A DNA stretch of 6,637 nt, taken from the NCBI GenBank assembly GCA_025923175.1, contig JAICGL010000228.1, positions 1 through 6,637 on the forward strand, given 5' to 3'. Below, piece by piece: positions 1 through 5,633 of this stretch. Numbering within the stretch: the first letter of the stretch is position 1; every line of letters starts with the position of its first letter. The DNA is from Acidimicrobiia bacterium. GTDB taxonomy: Bacteria > Actinomycetota > Acidimicrobiia > IMCC26256 > BP-133. The notes beneath the pieces are model-generated. The model was given only the letters and a program-made list of their open reading frames with translations. It was not told the origin of the DNA and did no database searches. A program made the position numbers and the translations under genes.

Positions 1-1
1 C

Positions 2-1051
2 GTCGGGTTCGCTCCAGCGCCCGGTGCGTTCTCGGCGTACGTCGATCCGGCCAACGTCACGGTCACCGGCAGGATCTTCGAGTCGCGGCGACCCGGGGAG
101 TGGCTGCGCAACCTGCATTCGAACTTCCGCATCGGGCCTTGGGCTGACACCGTCACCGAGCTGGCCGCCAGCCTGGCCCTCGTCTCCCTGGTCACCGGCC
201 TGTACCTGTGGTGGCCAAGGACCCGGACGGCACTGCGCAGGTCATTTGTTCCCCGTCTTCGGGGGCTGCGGGGCGGAGGGCGCCGCGCCTTCCGGGACCT
301 GCACGCGTCGCTTGGAGTGCTGACCCTGGCGGCGCTGGCGGTGATGGTGGTGACCGGGTTGACCTGGACCGACTACGCAGGGCGGTGGGTGGACGTGGCG
401 AAGGCGGCGCTGGTCGCCGAGCCGCCCATGTTGCAGACGCAGCTGACGGGCGCAACGAAGGACGGAAGCGGATCTCACAGCGCGCACGGCGCAGCGCGGT
501 CCTCCGGCGCGCCGACGAGCTGGGACGAGGTGGACGGGGTGATTGTCCTCGCCCAACAGGCCGGCGTCACCCTGCCCTTTGTGGTCAGCCCGCCGGCACA
601 GCCCGGCGACGCATGGTCGGTGGCGGAGGTCGACAACCGCTGGCCGATCGAGGCGCAGAGCGTGGCCATCGACACCGTTGCCGGCCGGGTCGTTGACCGT
701 CTGACCTTCGCCGACAATCCTTTGCTGGAACAGGTCACGACCGTGGGGATCGGGTTTCACGAGGGGACGCTCTTCGGGCTGGTCAACCAGATCGGCCTCA
801 CCCTGCTCGCGGCGGCGCTCATCGTCATCGTGGTGAGCGGCTACATCATGTGGTGGCGGCGCCGCCCGCCGGGTGCCCTCGGCGCGCCGCCCCAGCCCCG
901 GCGGTTGCTGCGAACGGTGCCCGTCCCCCTGCTCGGCGGCTTCGTGTTGCTCGGCGTGCTGCTTCCCACCCTGGCGGTCGCGTTCGTCGCCTACCTCGTC
1001 GCCGAACGGGCCACCGGTCGACTCCGTCCGGTCCCGAGTCAGACGGCGTAG
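2..1051 (+). CDS. PepSY-associated transmembrane protein, 5' truncated
   Basis: This is the C-terminal 349 residues of an integral membrane protein; the frame is open from the left edge, so the true start lies outside the window. Numbering from the edge, the segment LHSNFRIGPWADTV (about 39-52) precedes membrane helix 1 (about 52-71), which ends in GLYLWWPR. A second FRDLHASLG motif (97-105) leads into helix 2 (about 105-121). A soluble stretch with a short Ser/Gly/His-rich part (SGSHSAHG) follows, then IGFHEGTLFGLVNQIG and helix 3 ending in GYIMWWRRRP, then helix 4 near the C terminus. The paired 'LH..G' and 'WW.R' motifs are characteristic of the PepSY-TM family, some members of which sit beside iron or siderophore uptake genes. 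No such neighbours are visible here, so the substrate and role are unknown. The end overlaps the convergent amidohydrolase by 13 bp. Confidence 0.85.
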   Translation, partial: VGFAPAPGAFSAYVDPANVTVTGRIFESRRPGEWLRNLHSNFRIGPWADTVTELAASLALVSLVTGLYLWWPRTRTALRRSFVPRLRGLRGGGRRAFRDLHASLGVLTLAALAVMVVTGLTWTDYAGRWVDVAKAALVAEPPMLQTQLTGATKDGSGSHSAHGAARSSGAPTSWDEVDGVIVLAQQAGVTLPFVVSPPAQPGDAWSVAEVDNRWPIEAQSVAIDTVAGRVVDRLTFADNPLLEQVTTVGIGFHEGTLFGLVNQIGLTLLAAALIVIVVSGYIMWWRRRPPGALGAPPQPRRLLRTVPVPLLGGFVLLGVLLPTLAVAFVAYLVAERATGRLRPVPSQTA

Positions 1052-2598
1052 CAGCGCCGGCCGGCGACCCAGGTTTCCGACACTGTCGGCGGGTGGTCGT
1101 GGTCGAGGGCGCCGTCGAGGATGACGAGGTCGGCACGGAGGCCGGGGATCAGGCGACCGCGCTCGTGTTCCTGGCCGCCGGCGTAGGCGGAGCCGGCGGT
1201 CCAGGCACGCAGCCAGTCCTCGTAGGCCAGGGCCTGGTCGGCGCCGAACAACTCTCGGCCCGTCCAGCGGGTGGCACCGTGGCAGCTCACCGCCAGCGGT
1301 TGCCAGTCGCCACAGGGGTGGTCCGAGGACGCTGCGATCGGCACGCCGGCGCGGACCAAGTCGGCGAAGGGCATCCAGGTGGCGTCGTCGAAGCCGAGGC
1401 TGCTGACCCGGGTTCCTAGCTGCGGCAGGAACCCGGGCTGCACGACGGCCACGCCACCCAGTTCGGCCAGGCGGGTCAGCTGGACGGGCGATGCGAGGGT
1501 GGCGTGCTCGACCCGGAAGCGCTGGTCGCTGTCGTCGCGGCGGGCCACGCCTTCGAAGGCGTCGAGCGTGGATTCGAGCCCGACGTTGCCCATGGCGTGC
1601 ACGGCGACACGGAAGCCCCGGGCCGCAATCCTCACCATGTCGGCCGCCAGGTCGGGGAAGGCGATCCCGGCGGTGAACCGCTCGCCGTCGCGGTGGGCGT
1701 CGATGGCCGGATGGGAACCGCCGTCGGCGAAGAGCTTGACGGGGCCGACCCGCAGCCACTCGTCACCGTCACCGGTGGGTGGCCCGTCGAGCCGGTGGCC
1801 ATCGGGCCCGGAGAGGAGGGCGGCGGGGTGCGGCATCGTCAGCACCGAGAAGGGGAGCCGGCCGGCGGCCGCCACGCGCCGGTAGAGCGCCTCCGCTGCG
1901 GGTGGCGTGGCGGCATCGTGGATGCAGGTGACGCCTTCGGAGAGCAGGACGCGCATCCGTGCCAGCAGGTGCTCCTCCCACCGATCGGGGTCCAGGTAGG
2001 CGGCCGCCGACGCGGCGTGGGCCTGCGACCACGCCCGTTCGATCAGCAGCCCGGTCGGTTCCCCGGCGGCGTCGCGCTCGATCAGGCCGCCGCCGGGATC
2101 GGGCGTGTGGCGGCCGATGCCCAGCATGTCCAGACCCCGAGAGCACACCACGGCCATGTGGAGGCTGAAGTGGGAGACGATGACCGGGCGGTCGAACCCG
2201 AGCGCGTCGAGGTCGTAGCGGTTGAGCGTCTTCGGCCAGTCGCCCGCCTCCTCCCACCCCACGCCGCGGATCCATTCGGCGTCCGGCTCCCGGGCCGCCT
2301 GGTCCCGGAGCGGCTGGTCGATGCCGTCCACGCCGGTGGCGGCGGAGAGGTCGGCCCAGCGGGGCTGCAGCGCGGCCAGGGAGAGATGGTTGTGGGCGTC
2401 AATGAACCCGGGCGCGAGGAGCCGCCCGCTGAGATCCACCGTCTCGCAGCCGGGCCAGCGGTCGAGGATCCCGACGTCGCCGACCGCCGCCACCCTCCCG
2501 TCGGCGACCACGAGAGCCTCGGGCTCGAGCCGGCCGGAGTCCATGGTCAGGATCCGGCCCCCGGTGAAAGCGAGCGGGGCGTGCTGTGCCGTGGTCAT
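1039..2598 (-). CDS. YtcJ-like metal-dependent amidohydrolase
   Basis: A 519-residue, probably cytosolic hydrolase of the amidohydrolase_3 (YtcJ-like) group, which hydrolyses amide or related C-N bonds on a metal-bearing TIM barrel. The N-terminal beta-sandwich strand (GGRILTMD, 13-20) and the ADGRVAAVG turn are followed by the metal site DAHNH (67-71). Further ligands are the probable carbamylated lysine K288 in VKLFADGG, H334 in VAVHAMGN, H365 in RVEHA and the catalytic aspartate D426 in SSDHP. The C terminus returns to the sandwich (GLRADLVILDG, then TWVAGRRC). All key residues are present and the length is normal for the family, so it should be active; the substrate cannot be told from sequence. 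The ATG start has only a weak AAAGG about 11 nt upstream, and this overlaps the stop codon of the HNH gene, which suggests translational coupling. Its 3' end overlaps the convergent PepSY gene. Confidence 0.92.
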   Translation of the reverse strand: MTTAQHAPLAFTGGRILTMDSGRLEPEALVVADGRVAAVGDVGILDRWPGCETVDLSGRLLAPGFIDAHNHLSLAALQPRWADLSAATGVDGIDQPLRDQAAREPDAEWIRGVGWEEAGDWPKTLNRYDLDALGFDRPVIVSHFSLHMAVVCSRGLDMLGIGRHTPDPGGGLIERDAAGEPTGLLIERAWSQAHAASAAAYLDPDRWEEHLLARMRVLLSEGVTCIHDAATPPAAEALYRRVAAAGRLPFSVLTMPHPAALLSGPDGHRLDGPPTGDGDEWLRVGPVKLFADGGSHPAIDAHRDGERFTAGIAFPDLAADMVRIAARGFRVAVHAMGNVGLESTLDAFEGVARRDDSDQRFRVEHATLASPVQLTRLAELGGVAVVQPGFLPQLGTRVSSLGFDDATWMPFADLVRAGVPIAASSDHPCGDWQPLAVSCHGATRWTGRELFGADQALAYEDWLRAWTAGSAYAGGQEHERGRLIPGLRADLVILDGALDHDHPPTVSETWVAGRRCYAV

Positions 2599-2613
2599 GG
2601 CCGAGTCTGCCTT

Positions 2614-2904
2614 TCACTCCCCGGTGAGGGCGGCGCTGATCTCGAGGTGGCGTTGCAGGAAGGAGCGTTCGTCGAGGCGCTTGCGGCGGAGCCAGGTGGT
2701 GACTTCGGTGTTGCACTTGCTGGCGTTGCACGACGAGCAGACCGGCACGATGTTGCCGAGCGTGTACCGGCCGCCGCGCGAAAGGGCGAGCACGCAGTCG
2801 CGCTGCAGTGGCCTACCGGAGGCACCGCAGTAGGCGCACCCGCCCCACGCTGCCTTGAGCGCAGACCATTGCGCGTCGCTTAGATCGTGTTCGACACGGT
2901 CCAT
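2614..2904 (-). CDS. Small HNH-type zinc protein
   Basis: A small basic protein of the HNH (beta-beta-alpha-metal) fold, 96 residues from the ATG at 2904. Numbering from that start, CAYC (23-26) and CSSC (56-59) form a four-cysteine structural zinc site. Between them lie RDCVLALSRGG (35-45) and GNIVPV, followed by NASK, matching the usual DH-x-x-P-x-SRGG ... N ... CxxCN pattern. The position normally held by the first catalytic histidine is Cys37, so nuclease activity is uncertain. The C-terminal WLRRKRLDERSFLQRH helix is basic and could contact nucleic acid. The start is ambiguous: a GTG at 2955 would add 17 very basic residues but lies inside a hairpin, and neither start has a clear ribosome site. 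I prefer the ATG because MDRVEHDLSD looks like the natural beginning of the domain. It sits 15 bp upstream of the amidohydrolase and probably shares its transcript. The biological role is not known. Confidence 0.8.
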   Translation of the reverse strand: MDRVEHDLSDAQWSALKAAWGGCAYCGASGRPLQRDCVLALSRGGRYTLGNIVPVCSSCNASKCNTEVTTWLRRKRLDERSFLQRHLEISAALTGE

Positions 2905-2951
2905 GCGGCGCTTGCGTTTGCGAGCGGCCCTAACCCTGCGGCTTCCGGCTA

Positions 2952-2989
2952 CCACAACCCCGCGAGTCTACGGACCCGCGGGGTTGTGG
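2952..2989 (-). terminator. Perfect 13-bp inverted repeat, probable terminator hairpin
   Basis: The arms at 2952-2964 and 2977-2989 are exact reverse complements (CCACAACCCCGCG and its complement). Inside them, after one A/C mismatch, GTC (2966-2968) can pair with GAC (2973-2975) around a TACG loop. The hairpin starts 10 bp past the stop of the minus-strand sulfatase, the expected place for its transcript end. There is no T run on either side, so it is either a U-less actinobacterial terminator or a 3'-end stabilising structure. It also covers the alternative GTG start of the HNH gene. Confidence 0.6.
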
Positions 2990-2998
2990 AACCGGATG

Positions 2999-5332
2999 TC
3001 AGATGGCGGCGACGGTTGCGATCGGGTGGGAGGGTGGGCTGGCACCGAGGCTGCCATGGAACGGTAGGGCGGAGAAGTTGAAGATGCCTCCGTCGGTGGC
3101 GACCATGAGGTAACCCGTTCCGTTGGGGACCATGCCGGTGACCGGGGCGTTGAGGTGCTGGCCGCCCATGGAGCCGCGGAATCCGGCGGCGAAGGCGAAG
3201 ACTCCGCCGTCGGAGGCGACGAGCCAGTAGCCGGTGCCGTCGGGGTCGGGGACGAGCGACTGGACGGGAGCGTTCAGCCGGCGATCGCCGGTGGATCCGT
3301 AGAAGCGGGCGTCGCCGAAGCTGAAGATGCCGCCGTCGGATGCCACGAGGTAGTACCCCAGCCCGCTGGGTGTGGCGATCGAATCCAGGACCGGTCCGTT
3401 CAATCGAAGACCGGACACGTCGCCGAGGAAGGTGGCGTCGCCCCGCGGGATGACCCGTCCCCGGTCGGTGAAGATCCAGTAGCCAAGGCCCCTGGGGGTA
3501 CGGGAGAGGCTGACGGCCCGTTCCCCGACGGCCAAGCCGATGGCGCTGCCGTGGCTGACAACGTCGCCGCGAGCCGTGACCGTGCCGCGGGAGTCGAGGA
3601 TCCAGTAGCCGTTCCCGGACGGGCTGGGTTCGAGGTCCACGGCGCCCGACGCCACCATCGCGTTGCCGTGGTGGCGGGCGTCGCCGAAGGCGTACACCAC
3701 TCCATCGGTCCCCAGCATCCAGTAGCCGGAGCGTGTCCGACCGCCCGGGCCGGTGTCACCCACGGCCTGCACCGGCGTGGTGGTGACCGTGGTGGGCTTT
3801 GTCGTGGTGGTCGTGGTCGTCGGCTTCGTCGTCGTCGTCGAAGAGCTGGTCGTCGTCGTCGTAGAGGTGGTCGTCGTGGTCGTCGTTGTGGTCGTCGGCG
3901 GCGTCGGATTCGACCCCGGGTCCTGGACGCAGGGGACGGCCCCGGTCGCACCCTTGCACTGCCGGTAGACCGCCAGGCGATTGGAGAGGGCGGTGGTGTT
4001 GGGATCGTTGCTCGAGTTGCCGTCCTTCAGCAGGTTGACCAGCTGGTAGGGGTCGGCGACGAGGTCGTAGTACTCCCGGAACACGACCGTGCTCCCGTCG
4101 TAGTACTCGACGTACTGGAAATGCTCTGTTCGGATCGAGGACCAGTCGGGGATGGAGCGGTGCTCGTCTTCGAAGTACTCCAGGTACTGCTCGTCCAGCG
4201 TCTCGTCGGCCAGCCCGGTGGCGGTGAGGAACGGGGTCCCGTCGAGCGGGTACTTCAGCTGGGGCGTCACCCGAGCGGCGGCCAGCAGCGACGGGGTGAT
4301 GTCGACGTTACCGACGAGGCGGCGGTCGACATGGCCGGCCGGCACATGGCCGGGCCAGCGGACCATGAACGGGACCTTGATCGAGTTGTTATACGGGTGG
4401 TACTTGGACGTCAGCCCGTGCTCACCCCACTGGTAGGCGTTGTCGGACGTGAAGATCGACATCGTGTTCGATCCCTCGCCGAGCTCGTCGAGGCGGCCCA
4501 TCACCGACGCCACCATGTCGTCCACCGACTTGAGCGTACGGAGCTGGTTGAGGCGGATGTCGGCGCCTTCCTCGAAGGTCTTGTTGGAGTGGCGCACCCA
4601 CGACGGCTTGTCCGAGCGGTCCGTCTCGAAGATGGCGGGGTTACCGGCCCACTCCCCGACGTCGGCGGTCGCGTACTGGGGCTCTGGTTGCCAGGGCTCG
4701 TGCGGCGCCTGGGTGGCGATGTAGAGGACGAAGGGCCGCGAGTCGTCCTGTTCGAAGTTGTCGAGCATGCGCAGCGCCTGGCGGGCAGCCTCGTGGGTGG
4801 TGTAGTCGGCCCGCAGGCCGCCTTCATCGGTGCCAAAGGGGACATCGATGTAGCCACCGGCGCTGAGGGCCCAGTAGTCGAAGTGGGGGGGCGGGTCGCC
4901 GTTGTTCCACCCGAGCAGGAACTTCCCGACGAGTCCGGACTGGTAGCCGGCGTCCTTGAGGTACGACTGGAACGTGGCGTCGTAGTCCAGGTTCGTGGTC
5001 GTCTGGTTGTTGATGTTCCCGTGGTTGTGGGTGTACAGGCCGGAGAATGTCGTCGATCGCGACGGGCAGCACAGGGGGGTATTGACGACCCCGTTGGGGA
5101 AGACGGTTCCCTCGGCCCCGAAGTACTGCATGGTCTGGGGCATCACGTCCATGGTGTCGGCGGCCCGCTGGTCGTCGGTCATGAAGACGACAAGGTTCGG
5201 CTGCGGCCCGTCGACGTCGGGGCTGACGTCAGCATTGGCCTGCGTGGTGACTGGGGCGATGGCAAGCCCGGCGGTGGCGACTAGGGCGAGCAGCGTCGTG
5301 AGACGTGCCCGGGCGCGAGCATTGATGGGCAC
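2999..5332 (-). CDS. Exported GlcNAc-6-sulfatase-like sulfatase with C-terminal repeat domain
   Basis: A 777-residue secreted sulfatase, predicted to remove sulfate esters from a carbohydrate or similar substrate outside the cell. Residues 1-34 form a signal peptide (Arg-rich start, LTTLLALVATAGLAIA core, cleavage near QANA). The catalytic domain (about 44-460) begins PNLVVFMTDDQR with metal ligands D53 and D54. C88-C-P-S-R92 is the formylglycine motif CxPSR, with C88 the residue oxidised by formylglycine-generating enzyme. Lys137 (GKFL), His211 (APHEPW), D297 and N298 (TSDN) and K310 complete the active site. The CCPSR, HNHG, APH.PW and TSDN context resembles N-acetylglucosamine-6-sulfatases, but substrate specificity is inferred only. 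A Thr-rich linker (about 478-519) leads to six ~42-residue repeats beginning at G536, G575, G617, G659, G701 and G740. The GTG start is supported by AAGGA 5 nt upstream. No sortase motif or C-terminal anchor is visible. The gene is divergent from a repeat protein with the same module. Confidence 0.93.
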   Translation of the reverse strand: MPINARARARLTTLLALVATAGLAIAPVTTQANADVSPDVDGPQPNLVVFMTDDQRAADTMDVMPQTMQYFGAEGTVFPNGVVNTPLCCPSRSTTFSGLYTHNHGNINNQTTTNLDYDATFQSYLKDAGYQSGLVGKFLLGWNNGDPPPHFDYWALSAGGYIDVPFGTDEGGLRADYTTHEAARQALRMLDNFEQDDSRPFVLYIATQAPHEPWQPEPQYATADVGEWAGNPAIFETDRSDKPSWVRHSNKTFEEGADIRLNQLRTLKSVDDMVASVMGRLDELGEGSNTMSIFTSDNAYQWGEHGLTSKYHPYNNSIKVPFMVRWPGHVPAGHVDRRLVGNVDITPSLLAAARVTPQLKYPLDGTPFLTATGLADETLDEQYLEYFEDEHRSIPDWSSIRTEHFQYVEYYDGSTVVFREYYDLVADPYQLVNLLKDGNSSNDPNTTALSNRLAVYRQCKGATGAVPCVQDPGSNPTPPTTTTTTTTTTSTTTTTSSSTTTTKPTTTTTTTKPTTVTTTPVQAVGDTGPGGRTRSGYWMLGTDGVVYAFGDARHHGNAMVASGAVDLEPSPSGNGYWILDSRGTVTARGDVVSHGSAIGLAVGERAVSLSRTPRGLGYWIFTDRGRVIPRGDATFLGDVSGLRLNGPVLDSIATPSGLGYYLVASDGGIFSFGDARFYGSTGDRRLNAPVQSLVPDPDGTGYWLVASDGGVFAFAAGFRGSMGGQHLNAPVTGMVPNGTGYLMVATDGGIFNFSALPFHGSLGASPPSHPIATVAAI
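3002..3727 (-). repeat. Six tandem ~42-residue repeats in the sulfatase
   Basis: Each unit starts with GYW-like residues, continues with an SDGGIF-F-GDA-F-GS core and a loop, then a hydrophobic P-V segment and a P-G-G turn. Units begin 39, 42, 42, 42 and 39 residues apart (sulfatase residues 536 to 740). Units 4 and 5 are closest to the consensus. Units 2 and 3 replace DGG with SRGT or DRGR, and unit 5 has lost part of the FGDA segment. The short alternating strand pattern would fit blades of a beta-propeller, but that is an inference and I do not know a structure for it. Confidence 0.85.
3776..3901 (-). repeat. Threonine-rich low-complexity linker tract
   Basis: This stretch encodes residues 478-519 of the sulfatase, almost all Thr with some Ser and two KPTT units. 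On the plus strand it appears as a GTC/GTG/GTT near-repeat. The Thr codons are mixed (ACG, ACC, ACA), so it is not a pure trinucleotide repeat. It joins the catalytic domain to the repeat domain and is the kind of flexible, possibly glycosylated linker common in secreted actinobacterial enzymes. Tracts like this can change length by slippage. Confidence 0.85.
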
Positions 5333-5337
5333 GGATT

Positions 5338-5342
5338 TCCTT
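5338..5342 (-). promoter_or_regulatory. Ribosome binding site of the sulfatase (GTG start)
   Basis: On the minus strand AAGGA lies 5 nt upstream of the GTG at 5332. This supports the GTG start, which also gives an intact signal peptide; no in-frame ATG exists nearby. Confidence 0.7.
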
Positions 5343-5420
5343 TTCGTGGACGGCCAAATGAATGGGCCGACAAACGGCCGAGGACCTTCAATTCAAGGGC
5401 TGCGTCAATCGGACCTTTAC

Positions 5421-5440
5421 CTGCCGTGAGATCTCGGCAG
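5421..5440. promoter_or_regulatory. Inverted repeat CTGCCG-N8-CGGCAG, possible operator
   Basis: Six-base arms at 5421-5426 and 5435-5440 flank an 8-nt spacer, and the overlapping GAGATCTC (5428-5435) is itself palindromic. It lies about 90 bp upstream of the sulfatase start, where a regulator could act on one or both divergent genes. No regulator gene is present in the window, and short dyads arise by chance in GC-rich DNA. Confidence 0.3.
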
Positions 5441-5571
5441 TTTGTCTGTAACGCCACCCTGGGGCGCCAGACGTATTCGACCGGAGTTCTTCTAACTAGC
5501 CTCTGTTTTTTGCCCTATTCGGGACATCAGTTGCGGGGCGATCGGCCGGGATGTGACAGTCGACAGGGATT

Positions 5572-5600
5572 GCGGGGCAGCGGTCCGAACCTGTCCCCGC
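5572..5600 (+). other. Possible leader hairpin upstream of the repeat protein
   Basis: GCGGGGCAG at 5572-5580 can pair with CTGtCCCCGC at 5591-5600, leaving a single bulged T and a 10-nt loop. It ends 20 nt before the ribosome binding site of the plus-strand gene. If it lies in the 5' leader it could influence stability or translation; no known riboswitch class is recognised. Confidence 0.3.
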
Positions 5601-5620
5601 CCCCAGTCTTCGGTCTCGTT

Positions 5621-5626
5621 GAGGAG
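5621..5626 (+). promoter_or_regulatory. Ribosome binding site of the repeat protein
   Basis: GAGGAG sits 7 nt before the ATG at 5634. It fixes the start of an otherwise open-ended frame and agrees with the signal peptide that begins there. Confidence 0.8.
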
Positions 5627-5633
5627 TACTCGC

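Larger units (their letters stand above)
5333..5633. promoter_or_regulatory. Divergent intergenic region between the two repeat-domain genes
   Basis: These 301 bp separate the divergent sulfatase and repeat-protein genes and must hold promoters for both. They are more AT-rich than the coding flanks, including a T6 run at 5506-5511. No -35/-10 pair could be assigned with confidence. A TTGACG on the minus strand and a TAGCCT at 5497-5502 on the plus strand are weak candidates without good partners. Small dyads are present: CTGCCG/CGGCAG at 5421-5440, an imperfect CCTTcAATTcAAGG at 5385-5398, and a hairpin at 5572-5600. A TTGCGGGGC direct repeat occurs at 5531-5539 and 5570-5578. No convincing gene was seen. 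Confidence 0.6.

Noticed and set aside
1055..1066. Perfect 12-bp palindrome CGCCGGCCGGCG next to the PepSY stop
   Set aside because: It lies within amidohydrolase coding sequence, consists only of G and C, and has neither loop nor T tract. Chance is the simplest explanation.
242..1759. Long minus-strand open frame of 505 codons across the PepSY and amidohydrolase genes
   Set aside because: The translation is dominated by Arg, Pro and Gly with no family motif, and it overlaps two genes with clear conserved residues. Such frames are common in GC-rich DNA.
1504..2883. 459-codon plus-strand frame opposite the amidohydrolase and HNH genes
   Set aside because: It is the antisense shadow of two genes with intact catalytic or metal-binding motifs, and its own translation has no recognisable domain.
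3776..3901. GTC/GTG near-repeat considered as a microsatellite or CRISPR-like array
   Set aside because: It is coding sequence for a Thr-rich linker with mixed synonymous codons; there are no regular spacers.
3155..5284. 709-codon plus-strand frame opposite the sulfatase
   Set aside because: Antisense shadow with Gly/Val/Arg-rich composition. The minus-strand frame carries a signal peptide and a full sulfatase active site.
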